From contig CAZDCZ010000005.1 in NCBI GenBank assembly GCA_964504155.1, positions 1 through 53,114 of the forward strand: a DNA stretch of 53,114 nt. The letters run 5' to 3'. Every line of letters starts with the position of its first letter. Position 1 is the stretch's first letter. The stretch comes from CAZDCZ01 sp964504155 (GTDB taxonomy: Bacteria; Bacteroidota; Bacteroidia; Bacteroidales; UBA12077). Under the pieces are notes generated by a model. That model saw nothing but the letters and a program-made list of their open reading frames with translations. It had not been told where the DNA came from and did not search any database. Of this stretch, positions 44,766-53,114 are shown in pieces. The position numbers were made by a program, and so were the translations under genes.

Positions 44766-45974
44766 ATGAAAATACTTGTTTTAAACTGTGGAAGTTCGTC
44801 AATAAAATACCAATTATTAAATATGGACAATTCTGATAATTCTGATGTGTTAGCCTCAGGAATAATTGAAAGAATTGGTTTAGATGAAGGACAATTAAAA
44901 CACAAAACCTTCGATAATAGAAATTATTCTTTAACAACTCCTGTACCCAATCATACTAAAGGAATTGACTATATTCTCGAAGCATTATTGTCGGAAGAAT
45001 ATGGTGTAATAAAATCTGTTGAAGAAATTTCAGCTGTCGGACATAGAGTTGCTCATGGTGGACCATATTTCTCCGATAGTGTTCTTGTAACTGATGATGT
45101 AAAAGAAAAAATAAAAGAATGTATAGAATTAGCACCATTACATAATCCTGCTAACTTAAAAGGAATATTAGCAATGGAGAAAATTTTACCGGGAGTGTCT
45201 CAAGTTGCTGTATTCGATACATCTTTTCATCAAACAATGGAGCCAAAGGCATATCTTTACGGACTACCATATGAGTATTTCGAAAAATATAAAATCAGAA
45301 GATATGGTTTCCACGGAACTAGCCATAAATATGTTGCCGAGAAAGCTTGTAAATTAGCCGGATGGGATTGGAAAGATAAAAAAGTTATTTCGTGTCATCT
45401 TGGAAATGGAGCTTCTATCGATGCAATAGACCATGGTATATCTGTTGATACTTCGATGGGATTTACACCTGTTGCAGGTTTATTAATGGGAACAAGAGCC
45501 GGAAATATTGATCTTGGAGCTTTGCTTTATATTGCCGAAAAAGAAAATCTATCAATCAAAGAAACAAACGACTTAATTAACAAAAAAAGTGGTTTATTAG
45601 GAATATCCGGAGTATCTTCCGACATGCGCGATATAGAAAATGCAGCTGCAAATAATAATGAAAGAGCAAAAATAGCACTTGAAATGTTTGTGTATAGAGT
45701 AAAAAAATATATTGGATCTTATGCTGCTATTATGGGAGGTGTAGATTTAATACTATTTACCGGTGGTATTGGCGAAAATGGTTGCGAAACAAGAAGAGAT
45801 GTTTGTAAAGGTCTCGAATTTCTAGGGGTCGATTTCGATTTAGAAGCTAATAAAGGTAAACGAGGAATTGATTTTGAATTAACAAAAAAAGATTCTACAA
45901 CAAAAGTTTTTGTTGTAACTACAAACGAAGAATTAGTTATAGCTAAAGATACTCAGAGAATTGTTGGAGAATAA
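44766..45974 (+). CDS. ackA: Acetate kinase
   Basis: 402 residues. It has the ASKHA fold with LVLNCGSSSIKYQL at the N-terminus, GHRVAHGG, AVFDTSFHQTM, RRYGFHGTSHKYV, CHLGNGASI, DTSMGFTPVAGLLMGTRAG and LIFTGGIGENG-type motifs (here LILFTGGIGENGCETR). It makes ATP and acetate from acetyl phosphate. It lies 41 bases after pta. Confidence 0.97.
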   Translation: MKILVLNCGSSSIKYQLLNMDNSDNSDVLASGIIERIGLDEGQLKHKTFDNRNYSLTTPVPNHTKGIDYILEALLSEEYGVIKSVEEISAVGHRVAHGGPYFSDSVLVTDDVKEKIKECIELAPLHNPANLKGILAMEKILPGVSQVAVFDTSFHQTMEPKAYLYGLPYEYFEKYKIRRYGFHGTSHKYVAEKACKLAGWDWKDKKVISCHLGNGASIDAIDHGISVDTSMGFTPVAGLLMGTRAGNIDLGALLYIAEKENLSIKETNDLINKKSGLLGISGVSSDMRDIENAAANNNERAKIALEMFVYRVKKYIGSYAAIMGGVDLILFTGGIGENGCETRRDVCKGLEFLGVDFDLEANKGKRGIDFELTKKDSTTKVFVVTTNEELVIAKDTQRIVGE

Positions 45975-45999
45975 ATAATAATAAATAAAATTATAATAA

Positions 46000-46896
46000 A
46001 TGATTTTAAAATCCTTAGACGAGTTAGTTACTCTTGCCAAAAGTAAAGAAACAAGAAGATTAGCTGTTGCAGCTGCCGATGATAAAGCAGTTCTTGAAGC
46101 AGTGAAAGCTGCTTATAAACAAGATATAATAGTTCCTGTTCTTGTTGGAAATAAAGAAAATATTAAGAAAATCTGTAAAAAAATAGATTTTGATATTAAA
46201 GATATAGATATCTATAATGAACTCGATCCTTCTAAATCATGTATTAAGGCAGTTTCTTTAATTAAAGAAAATAAGGCTGATATATTAATGAAAGGTTTAG
46301 TAAGTACTGCTCCATTACTAAAAGCAGTTTTAAATAAAGAGAATGGATTAAGAAAAGGTGCAACTCTTAGTCATTTTGCATACATAGAAACTCCATATTA
46401 TCATAAGTTAATTGGTATTACTGATGCTGCAATGAATATTGCTCCTGAATTAATGGAGAAAATAGATATTATTAATAACTCTGTAGATGCATTACATCTT
46501 TTAGGAATAGAAAATCCAAAAGTCGCTGTAGTAGGTCCTTTAGAAGTAGTAAATCCGAAAATCGAATCTACTACTCATGCTGCAATATTATCTATTATGA
46601 ACAAAAGAAAGCAAATTAATGGTTGTATTATTGATGGACCATTTGCTATAGATAATGCAGTTTCGAAAGAAGCTGCCGAACATAAAGGTATAATTAGCGA
46701 AGTAGCAGGTGATGCAGATATATTATTAGCTCCTGATTTGAATAGTGGTAATATTTTATATAAAACAATGATGTTTCTCGGTGGTAGTACCTCGGCTGCA
46801 GTTATTGTTGGAGCAAAAGTGCCAATAGTATTAACTTCAAGAGCCGATACCGATAAAAGTAAAATGATGTCGATTGCTCTTGCTGCCGCAATGTAG
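46000..46896 (+). CDS. ptb: Phosphate butyryltransferase (or acetyl/butyryl transferase)
   Basis: 298 residues. Shorter than Pta and of the Ptb branch: VAAADDKAVLEAVKAAYKQD, ADILMKGLVSTAPLLKAVLN, LSHFAYIETPYYHKLIGITD, CIIDGPFAIDNAVS and DILLAPDLNSGNILYKTM. It transfers phosphate to butyryl-CoA or a related acyl-CoA. Its position directly before buk supports butyrate or branched-chain acyl substrates rather than acetyl-CoA, which pta already covers. Confidence 0.92.
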   Translation: MILKSLDELVTLAKSKETRRLAVAAADDKAVLEAVKAAYKQDIIVPVLVGNKENIKKICKKIDFDIKDIDIYNELDPSKSCIKAVSLIKENKADILMKGLVSTAPLLKAVLNKENGLRKGATLSHFAYIETPYYHKLIGITDAAMNIAPELMEKIDIINNSVDALHLLGIENPKVAVVGPLEVVNPKIESTTHAAILSIMNKRKQINGCIIDGPFAIDNAVSKEAAEHKGIISEVAGDADILLAPDLNSGNILYKTMMFLGGSTSAAVIVGAKVPIVLTSRADTDKSKMMSIALAAAM

Positions 46897-46936
46897 AAAA
46901 TACATTGATTTTATTTATTAAATTAAAATTATTATT

Positions 46937-48013
46937 ATGGAAGAAAATTATATATTAGCAATAAATCCGGGATCAACATCTACGAAAATAGCGGTTTTTA
47001 ATAATACAAAATCAATATTTTTAAAGAATATAAAACATACAGCCGAAGAAATTAATAAATTCGAAAAAATTGTCGATCAATTCGAATTTCGAAAAAATAT
47101 TATTCTAAAAGAATTAGGCGAAGTAGATATCAATATTAATAAGATTGTAGCTGTTGTTGGTAGAGGAGGATTAGTAAAACCAATTGAATCGGGTATTTAT
47201 GAGGTTAATGAAGCAATGCTTACCGATTTAAAAGAAAGTAAATTAGGCGAACATGCAAGTAATCTTGGTGGTTTTATTGCCGACGATATTGCAAAATCAA
47301 TCCCTAATGCCAGAGCATTTATTACCGACCCTGTTGTTGTTGACGAAATGCAAGAAGAAGCTCGATATACAGGAAATGAAAAATTTGTTCGTCATTCAAT
47401 TTTCCATGCCCTAAATCAAAAAGCCGTAGCAAGAAAATATGCTAAATCTGTTGATAAAAAATACGAAGATTTAAATTTAATCATTGCTCATCTTGGTGGT
47501 GGAATATCTGTTGGAGCGCATCATAAAGGAAGAGTTATAGATGTTAACAATGCTTTAGATGGTGAAGGACCATTTTCTCCTGAAAGAACAGGAACACTAC
47601 CTGCAGGACAAGTTGCAAAACTTGCTTTTAGTGGAGAATATACTCATGCCGATATCAAGAAAATGATAAAAGGTGAAGGTGGACTTGTTTCTTATTTGGG
47701 AACTAACGATGCTTATGAAGTAGAAATGATGGTGAAAGATGGAAACAAAAAAGCAAAGATAGTTCAAGATGCTATGTCTTATCAGATAGCAAAAGAAATA
47801 GGAGCATTAGCCACAGTCTTAAAAGGAAAAGTTAATGCTATAATCTTAACTGGTGGAATAGCTTATAATCATATGTTAGTAGAATATGTTAAAGAAATGA
47901 CATCTTTTATTGCTCCGATGATTGTTTATCCGGGCGAAGACGAAATGGAAGCTTTAGCTATGAATGGATTAATGGTTATAAAAGGCGAAATAAATGCTAA
48001 AGAATATAAATAA
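46937..48013 (+). CDS. buk: Butyrate kinase
   Basis: 358 residues, ASKHA fold: ILAINPGSTSTKIAVF, VAVVGRGGLVKPIESG, FITDPVVVDEMQEEARYTGN, FHALNQKAVARKYAKSV, IAHLGGGISVGAH, GPFSPERTGTLP and AIILTGGIAYNHML. It makes ATP and butyrate (or isobutyrate/isovalerate) from the acyl phosphate. Last gene of the operon, followed by a terminator. Confidence 0.95.
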   Translation: MEENYILAINPGSTSTKIAVFNNTKSIFLKNIKHTAEEINKFEKIVDQFEFRKNIILKELGEVDININKIVAVVGRGGLVKPIESGIYEVNEAMLTDLKESKLGEHASNLGGFIADDIAKSIPNARAFITDPVVVDEMQEEARYTGNEKFVRHSIFHALNQKAVARKYAKSVDKKYEDLNLIIAHLGGGISVGAHHKGRVIDVNNALDGEGPFSPERTGTLPAGQVAKLAFSGEYTHADIKKMIKGEGGLVSYLGTNDAYEVEMMVKDGNKKAKIVQDAMSYQIAKEIGALATVLKGKVNAIILTGGIAYNHMLVEYVKEMTSFIAPMIVYPGEDEMEALAMNGLMVIKGEINAKEYK

Positions 48014-48035
48014 TCAATTTTAGATTATTATTTTT

Positions 48036-48071
48036 ACCCTTAGGTTTATTATTTTCCTAAGGGTTTTTTTT
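48036..48071 (+). terminator. Rho-independent terminator of pta-ackA-ptb-buk
   Basis: ACCCTTAGG (48036-48044) pairs with CCTAAGGGT (48056-48064), followed by eight T. It starts 23 bases after the buk stop. Confidence 0.9.
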
Positions 48072-48228
48072 GCTTTTTGCATTAACAGATTTATTTATAC
48101 AAAAACGAAGTGAATTATATGAACCGCAAAATGAACCTTAACAAAGTTAAATAACAATCAAATACAGAAAATATAAATTTCGTAATATCCAAATTTGGGC
48201 TTGTTAAAAAATTCAAAATTAAGATTAT

Positions 48229-48816
48229 ATGAGATTAAGTAAATACATAATTATAATATTAGTTTTTTTTTCTATATCAGTAAATGCATATTCCCAAAAA
48301 GAGGAAAATGAGAACACTAAGAATCTAAAAAACAAAATATTTTTTGGTGGCAGTTTTAGTCTGCAATTTGGTAGTATTACAGCAATAAATATAGATCCTG
48401 TGATTGGCATACGTCCAATCCCTCGTCTTTCAATGGGAATTGGAGGAAAATATCAATATTATAATAGCAGGAGTGATGTATTTAATAATTATGAAACACA
48501 TATTTTTGGAGGAAGCATCTTCTCGGAATATGTAATTATTAAAGATCTTAAAAATGTGTTACCTGTAAAAGTATTTGGAGGCTTATTTACTCATATTGAA
48601 TATGAAGCACTTAGTCTGGAATCGAAATATTTCGATATATCTAATACTAATATAGGAAAAGATAGATTTTGGTTAAATAGTTTTCTTCTTGGTGGAGGAT
48701 ATAATCAAAAAATAGGTAATAAATCATACATATATATATTAGTTTTGTGGAATGTTACCGAAACAATTAATACACCATATACAAATCCTATTTATAGAAT
48801 CGGATTTGTATTTTAA
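48229..48816 (+). CDS. Outer-membrane beta-barrel protein, small
   Basis: 195 residues with a signal peptide (IIIILVFFSISVNAYSQ). The mature part alternates strands and turns (FFGGSFSLQFGSITAINIDP, GIGGKYQYYNS, HIFGGSIFSEYVII) and ends YRIGFVF with a terminal Phe, as expected for an 8-stranded barrel. Function unknown. The response regulator gene follows after 34 bases. Confidence 0.75.
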   Translation: MRLSKYIIIILVFFSISVNAYSQKEENENTKNLKNKIFFGGSFSLQFGSITAINIDPVIGIRPIPRLSMGIGGKYQYYNSRSDVFNNYETHIFGGSIFSEYVIIKDLKNVLPVKVFGGLFTHIEYEALSLESKYFDISNTNIGKDRFWLNSFLLGGGYNQKIGNKSYIYILVLWNVTETINTPYTNPIYRIGFVF

Positions 48817-48850
48817 ATTTTATAAAAAAAAACAGTAATATTAATTATAT

Positions 48851-49243
48851 ATGAGTTTAAAAGATAAAATTCTTGTTGCCGATGACGATTTAATGATACA
48901 AAATATTATTCGAGAAGTACTCGATTATCATTACGAATTAGAATTTGCAAGCAATGGAGAAGAGGCTATTGAGATGGCTAATAAAACTATCCCCGATATT
49001 ATATTACTAGATATTATGATGCCTAAAGTAGATGGCTTTGATGTTTGCAAAAAAATACGGAAAGATACACAATTCGATAATACCATAATAATAATGATTA
49101 CAGCTTTATCCGATAGAGATTCAAAAGCAAAAGGATTAAAAATTGGCGCTGATGATTTTATTACAAAACCATTTAATCCGATGGAGCTTAAAGATAAAGT
49201 TAAATTATTATTGCGTTTGAAAAAACGTTTAAAAAACAATTAA
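48851..49243 (+). CDS. Stand-alone response regulator receiver (CheY-like)
   Basis: 130 residues, a single receiver domain. The acidic pocket is in VADDDLMIQNII, the phosphoacceptor Asp in PDIILLDIMMPKVDGFDVC, the Thr in MITALSDRDSK and the conserved Lys in FITKPFNP. There is no output domain, so it must act through a partner. No kinase gene is adjacent. Confidence 0.93.
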   Translation: MSLKDKILVADDDLMIQNIIREVLDYHYELEFASNGEEAIEMANKTIPDIILLDIMMPKVDGFDVCKKIRKDTQFDNTIIIMITALSDRDSKAKGLKIGADDFITKPFNPMELKDKVKLLLRLKKRLKNN

Positions 49244-49288
49244 GTATAAGCAGTAAATATTAGGTCTTACCTATCGAAAAATAAAAAA

Positions 49289-52216
49289 ATGCAGGCAATA
49301 TTTTCAGAACTAAAATCTCAATTAAAAGGAGATTTATTTACAGATAAAAAAACAAGGATATTATATTCTACCGATGCATCGGCTTATAAAGAAATGCCAA
49401 TAGCTGTTGCTCGTCCGAAAGATAATAATGACATAAAAGAATTATTAAAATTTGCTAAGCATAATAATCTTGCTCTTATTCCTAGAGGAGCAGGAACATC
49501 ATTAGCCGGGCAGGTTGTTGGTAGCGGAATAGTAGTTGATGTGTCGAAATATATGACCGAAATTATTGAACTTAATGAATCGGAAAGTTGGGTAAGAGTT
49601 CAACCGGGAGTAATACCCGATGAGTTAAATACTGCTCTTAAAGCTAAAAATTTATTTTTCGGGCCGGAAACATCAACATCAAACAGATGTGTTATTGGAG
49701 GGATGGTTGGGAATAATGCCTGCGGATTACACTCATTAATATATGGTTCGACTCGCGAACATACATTAGCTGTAAAAGCAATTCTTAGCGACGGTTCTGA
49801 AGTAGAGTTTAAAAATTTATCGAAAAAAGAATATGCAGAAAAACTCTTACTCGATTCTGCTGAAGGTAAAATATATAAGTATTTCGATAAGACATTAAAC
49901 AACAAAGAAAACCAAAACGAAATAAGAAACGAATATCCCGACAAATATTTAACACGAAGAAATACCGGTTATGCTGTTGATTTATTGTTAGATACCGAAA
50001 TCTTTTCCGATTCGAAAGAAAATTTCAATTTGTCGAAACTAATTTGTGGCTCGGAAGGAACCTTAGCCTTTATTACCGAGATAAAATTAAATTTAGTTGC
50101 TGCACCTCCCGAAAATATTGCTATTATAGCAGCTCATTTCAACACAAAAGAAGAAGCCTTTAAAGCTAATATTATTGCATTAAAACATATGCCCAGAGCA
50201 GTAGAATTAATGGATAATACAATTCTTGAACTTACTAAAGGCAATAAAGAACAATTAAAAAACAGATTCTTTGTGCAAGGAAATCCCGGAGCAATTTTAA
50301 TGATTGAGTTTGCATACGAGACAAAACAAGATATTGAAGAAAAATACCTGAATATAGTTAACGATTTAAAATCAGCTAACTATGGCTATTCTTTCCCAAT
50401 AATATATTCTCCCGATACAACAAAAGTGTGGGCACTTAGGAAAGCAGGACTTGGAGTATTGTCGAATTTGAAAGGCGATGGTAAACCTGTATCTGTAATT
50501 GAAGATACCGCTGTAAATCCTGAAGTATTGCCTGATTATATGGCCGATTTTCAAAAAATATTAGACCGATTAAACCTCAATTGTGTTTTTCATGCTCATA
50601 TTGCTACCGGAGAATTGCACCTTCGACCAATACTAAATTTAAAAGACTCTAACGATGTTGAGATGTTCCATACTATTGCACTTGAAGTTGCACAATTAGT
50701 TAAAAAATATAAAGGCTCATTAAGTGGCGAACATGGTGATGGCCGATTGCGTGGAGAGTTTATACCTATAATGATAGGAAATCGCAATTATAATATCTTA
50801 AAAGAAATTAAAAATCTTTTCGATCCGAATAATGTTTTTAATCCCGGCAAGATAATCGATGTTCCTGCAATGAATTCGAATCTACGTTACGAGAAAGATA
50901 AAAAAACAAGAGAAATAGAAACAATATTCGATTTTTCTAAGGTTGGAGGAATAGTTAGAGCAACAGAAAAATGTAATGGAAGTGCCGATTGTCGTAAGTC
51001 GGCAATTGCAGGAGGAACAATGTGTCCGAGTTATATGGCTACGCGCGACGAGCATAATGCAACTCGAGCAAGAGCAAATATATTACGAGAGTTTCTTACT
51101 AATTCGCCAAAAGATAACCCATTCGACCATAAAGAGATAAAAGAAACTATGGATCTTTGTCTTTCGTGTAAGGCTTGTAAATCAGAATGCCCATCGAGTG
51201 TTGATGTTGCTAAATTAAAAGCCGAATTCCTACAGCATTATTACGATAAGCATGGTATTCCCCTTCGAACACGAATGATTGCATATATAAGCAGCATTAA
51301 TAAACTAGCATCGATTGTGCCGGGGATATATAATCTTTTTATGAAAAATAAAATATTCGCGAGTATTGTAATGCGAATGCTAGGTTTTTCTCCAAAAAGA
51401 GATATGCCATTATTACATAAATATACTTTGAAAAAATATACTCGAAAATATATTAACGAATTAAAGACTAAAAATAAAAAAATAAAAAAAGTATATTTAT
51501 TTAACGACGAATTTACTAATTATAACGATACCGATATTGGAATAAAAGCAATACAATTATTAACTCAACTCGGTTATGATGTTGTTATTCCAAAACATGT
51601 TGAAAGCGGTCGTACTTTTCTCTCTAAAGGATTATTACGTATAGCAAAGAAAATTGCTAACAAAAATGTTGATTTTTTAAAAGATATAATTTCTGATGAT
51701 TGCCCGTTAATAGGTATCGAACCTTCTGCAATATTAGCTTTTCGCGACGAATACCCCGAATTAGTCGATAAACATTTAAAAGATGCTGCAAATTTATTAG
51801 CAAAGAATTCGTTTATGTTCGATGAGTTTATTGTTAAGGAAAAAAATATAAATAATATTTCTAGTAATCAATTTACCAAAGAAAGTCAAAAAATAAAACT
51901 TCATGGACATTGTCAACAAAAAGCCGTTGCTTCTACCGAACCAACAAAACAGATGCTTTCGATACCGGATAATTACGAAGTAGAAGAAATTCCTTCGGGA
52001 TGTTGTGGTATGGCAGGCTCTTTTGGTTTCGAGCAAGAACATTACGACTTATCGATGAAAATTGGAGAAATGGTGCTTTTCCCGGCTATTCGCAAAGCAT
52101 CTAAAGAAACTATTATTTCGGCACCCGGAACCAGTTGTCGCGAACAAATAAAAAACGGAACAGGCAAAAAAGCCTTGCATCCAATAGAAATAATGTACGA
52201 TGCTTTAAATATGTAA
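49289..52216 (+). CDS. Fused FAD-linked oxidase / Fe-S oxidoreductase (D-lactate/glycolate dehydrogenase type)
   Basis: 975 residues. The N-terminal FAD_binding_4 domain (IPRGAGTSLAGQVVGSGIVV, CVIGGMVGNNACGLHSLIYG, CGSEGTLAFITEIKL) is followed by the FAD-oxidase C domain (SGEHGDGRLRGEFIPIM). Then comes a ferredoxin-like part, with CNGSADCRKSAIAGGTMCPS from about residue 562 and CLSCKACKSECP at about 624. The CCG-type domain (HGHCQQKAVAS, GCCGMAGSFGFE) ends the protein. This GlcD+GlpC-like fusion oxidises D-lactate, glycolate or D-2-hydroxyglutarate and passes electrons to quinone. Substrate not decided. Confidence 0.92.
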   Translation: MQAIFSELKSQLKGDLFTDKKTRILYSTDASAYKEMPIAVARPKDNNDIKELLKFAKHNNLALIPRGAGTSLAGQVVGSGIVVDVSKYMTEIIELNESESWVRVQPGVIPDELNTALKAKNLFFGPETSTSNRCVIGGMVGNNACGLHSLIYGSTREHTLAVKAILSDGSEVEFKNLSKKEYAEKLLLDSAEGKIYKYFDKTLNNKENQNEIRNEYPDKYLTRRNTGYAVDLLLDTEIFSDSKENFNLSKLICGSEGTLAFITEIKLNLVAAPPENIAIIAAHFNTKEEAFKANIIALKHMPRAVELMDNTILELTKGNKEQLKNRFFVQGNPGAILMIEFAYETKQDIEEKYLNIVNDLKSANYGYSFPIIYSPDTTKVWALRKAGLGVLSNLKGDGKPVSVIEDTAVNPEVLPDYMADFQKILDRLNLNCVFHAHIATGELHLRPILNLKDSNDVEMFHTIALEVAQLVKKYKGSLSGEHGDGRLRGEFIPIMIGNRNYNILKEIKNLFDPNNVFNPGKIIDVPAMNSNLRYEKDKKTREIETIFDFSKVGGIVRATEKCNGSADCRKSAIAGGTMCPSYMATRDEHNATRARANILREFLTNSPKDNPFDHKEIKETMDLCLSCKACKSECPSSVDVAKLKAEFLQHYYDKHGIPLRTRMIAYISSINKLASIVPGIYNLFMKNKIFASIVMRMLGFSPKRDMPLLHKYTLKKYTRKYINELKTKNKKIKKVYLFNDEFTNYNDTDIGIKAIQLLTQLGYDVVIPKHVESGRTFLSKGLLRIAKKIANKNVDFLKDIISDDCPLIGIEPSAILAFRDEYPELVDKHLKDAANLLAKNSFMFDEFIVKEKNINNISSNQFTKESQKIKLHGHCQQKAVASTEPTKQMLSIPDNYEVEEIPSGCCGMAGSFGFEQEHYDLSMKIGEMVLFPAIRKASKETIISAPGTSCREQIKNGTGKKALHPIEIMYDALNM

Positions 52217-52286
52217 AATAAATACCAGAGTATTAACTTTATTGAATAGGACACTGCAGGCTTAAACTACAAGATAAAAATTATTA

Positions 52287-52294
52287 TAACTTTG
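52287..52294 (+). promoter_or_regulatory. Possible -7 box before the Bro-N fragment
   Basis: TAACTTTG fits TAnnTTTG, 43 bases before the ATG at 52337. No -33 TTG at the expected distance. Confidence 0.3.
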
Positions 52295-52336
52295 TACGAA
52301 TAATTACAGATTGACAGAATAGATAATATTAAAATT

Positions 52337-52522
52337 ATGAGTAATGCAAAAATATCCATACGTTTTTTTGACGACCGCGAAGTACGAGCCGTTTGGGACG
52401 AACAAAACGCCAAGTGGAGGTTTAGTGTGTTAGATATTGTAGCTTTACTTACCGACAAAGACGACTACACCAAAACCCGCAACTATTGGAAATATCTTAA
52501 AGCCAAATTGAAAAAAAATTAA
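52337..52522 (+). pseudogene. Bro-N domain protein, truncated
   Basis: 61 residues: RFFDDREVRAVWDEQNAKWR, FSVLDIVALLTDKDDYTKTR and NYWKYLKAKLKKN. This is the first third of a Bro-N (phage antirepressor-like) domain, in which x(4)RxxWDExxxKWxFSVxDV...YWxxLKxKL is characteristic. Intact relatives continue for another 100-250 residues with a conserved ...EGS... region. Here the frame stops after the first domain helix and the following bases do not continue it. It is probably a relic of a phage-type regulator. Confidence 0.65.
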
Positions 52523-52561
52523 CAATTATTTTATTGGATAAATAATTGTATTTTTATCGTT

Positions 52562-52615
52562 CAAACTGGTACACTTTTCAATTATTATAGTGGGTGCTTT
52601 TCAATTAATAAATAC
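52562..52615. repeat. Diverged repeat, inverted relative to 30546-30595
   Basis: TTCAAACTGGTACACTTTTC and GTGCTTTTCAATTAATA resemble the reverse complement of the 30546-30600 segment (CAAACTGGTAACTTTTCGAT, CTGGCAACTTTTGGATTAAT). The tandem CTGGTA(C)ACTTTT words look like the end of an insertion element I cannot name. Both copies lie near a RAYT copy. Confidence 0.4.
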
Positions 52616-52638
52616 AAATGGGATTTGATTGAAAAATA

Positions 52639-52980
52639 ATGTCTAAAACTATATCATACAGAAAACACCTCTCAATATTCCTGATGATTGTATTTTTCAG
52701 CCCCTTGCTGATAAAAGCAACGCATTTTCTGTATGTACACCACGAGCATCATCATATTTCTTTTTCAGACAAACCGGAAGTTAATGAAAAACATAAAAAT
52801 TGCCCGATTTGTGCTTATGAATTTGTTGAATTCATTGATAATGAAAATCCGCAAAATACCTGCAAACCTGAATTCTTTTCAGATTACTATACTTTTCACA
52901 GTCAAAGTGAATGTATAATACTTCCCTTTTACTCATTCAATCTGCGAGCACCACCTGTTGATTTAGAGCATTTATTTTAA
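52639..52980 (+). CDS. Small His-rich membrane-anchored protein, possible metal-binding
   Basis: 113 residues with an N-terminal signal or membrane segment (LSIFLMIVFFSPLLIKA). It is directly followed by a His cluster (HFLYVHHEHHHISF) and later by a CPIC motif (KNCPICAYEF) and Cys at about 76 and 91. Short proteins with a His-rich stretch and a CPxC motif after a signal segment are often found upstream of metal-linked TonB receptors in Bacteroidota. No receptor is within the window (the end is 134 bases away). I do not know a named family. Confidence 0.6.
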   Translation: MSKTISYRKHLSIFLMIVFFSPLLIKATHFLYVHHEHHHISFSDKPEVNEKHKNCPICAYEFVEFIDNENPQNTCKPEFFSDYYTFHSQSECIILPFYSFNLRAPPVDLEHLF

Positions 52981-53030
52981 TTCATTAATTTATTAACAGG
53001 TCGTTGGTTTTGCTAAATAGTATTAACCCT

Positions 53031-53053
53031 GGCGCGGACATGTTGTCCGTGCC
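53031..53053. repeat. REP palindrome, inverse copy
   Basis: GGCGCGGACA (53031-53040) and TGTCCGTGCC (53044-53053) form a hairpin, the exact reverse complement of the core of the 31324-31346 REP. It precedes a RAYT 3' end. Confidence 0.8.
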
Positions 53054-53073
53054 TTTATCGAAAACAATCATTT

Positions 53074-53114
53074 CTAATTTTGAATTAGTGGTTTATAATC
53101 TAGCACAAAAACAT
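53074..53114 (-). pseudogene. Second RAYT copy, 3' end only (runs off window)
   Basis: The plus strand from about 53060 to the window end is the reverse complement of 31261-31316. It gives the RAYT C-terminus FVLDYKPLIQN on the minus strand, with its stop at 53074-53076. Whether the rest of this copy is intact cannot be judged from the window. Confidence 0.8.

Noticed and set aside
44620..45138. Minus-strand open frames across pta and ackA.
   Set aside because: They lie opposite strongly supported coding sequences and show no family features.

Overview
The window is about 53 kb of very AT-rich chromosome from a member of the Bacteroidota, most likely an anaerobic or fermentative Bacteroidales/Marinilabiliales-type bacterium. 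The evidence is the rpmB-rpmG-DUF4295-ftsY-rimO gene order, genes without obvious Shine-Dalgarno sequences, TAnnTTTG-like promoter boxes, ClpC with a UVR motif, LytTR regulation, many TPR and beta-barrel proteins, and a four-gene pta-ackA-ptb-buk acid-production cluster. No tRNA, rRNA or CRISPR array was seen.

Layout. 0-2 kb: a two-gene DUF262 + HEPN-like module. It is bounded on the left by GTTAGGC and on the right by an attC-like imperfect palindrome, so it looks like a single integron cassette (about 74-1934) dropped immediately upstream of a secreted protein-isoaspartate methyltransferase. 2.9-5.4 kb: an ECF sigma factor, a membrane anti-sigma-like protein and a DUF4097-type adhesin-like protein in one minus-strand operon. 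5.8-9.1 kb: a HEAT-repeat pseudogene, an outer-membrane barrel, a SecB-like small protein between imperfect direct repeats, and decayed DNA. 9.1-30.5 kb: mostly core genes (TPR lipoprotein, gyrA, arfB, a NADase-type glycan-binding protein, an unusual cytosolic repeat + GH16 protein, clpC, rimO, ftsY, ribosomal proteins, cinA, an M48 protease, a zinc peptidase lipoprotein, threonine aldolase, an acyltransferase).

30.5-37.2 kb is a graveyard of mobile DNA: a decayed REP-associated transposase (RAYT) with its REP palindromes, two IS1595-type copies sharing the same inactivating stops, an IS3 remnant and a frameshifted glycosyltransferase. A LytTR regulator and a nitronate-monooxygenase-like flavoprotein survive among them. 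37.2-52.2 kb returns to resident genes: an LVIVD lipoprotein, a barrel protein, a TPR protein, phosphosulfolactate synthase, a DUF368 flippase, aroE, pta-ackA-ptb-buk, a CheY-like regulator and a fused FAD/Fe-S oxidoreductase. 52.3-53.1 kb is accessory again: a truncated Bro-N gene, a small His-rich membrane protein, and at the very end a second RAYT copy in opposite orientation.

The metabolic core suggests acetate/butyrate-type fermentation with substrate-level ATP formation and D-lactate/glycolate-type oxidation. The best candidate for something new is the attC-bounded DUF262-HEPN cassette. The cytosolic GH16-like protein lacking its acid/base glutamate is second.
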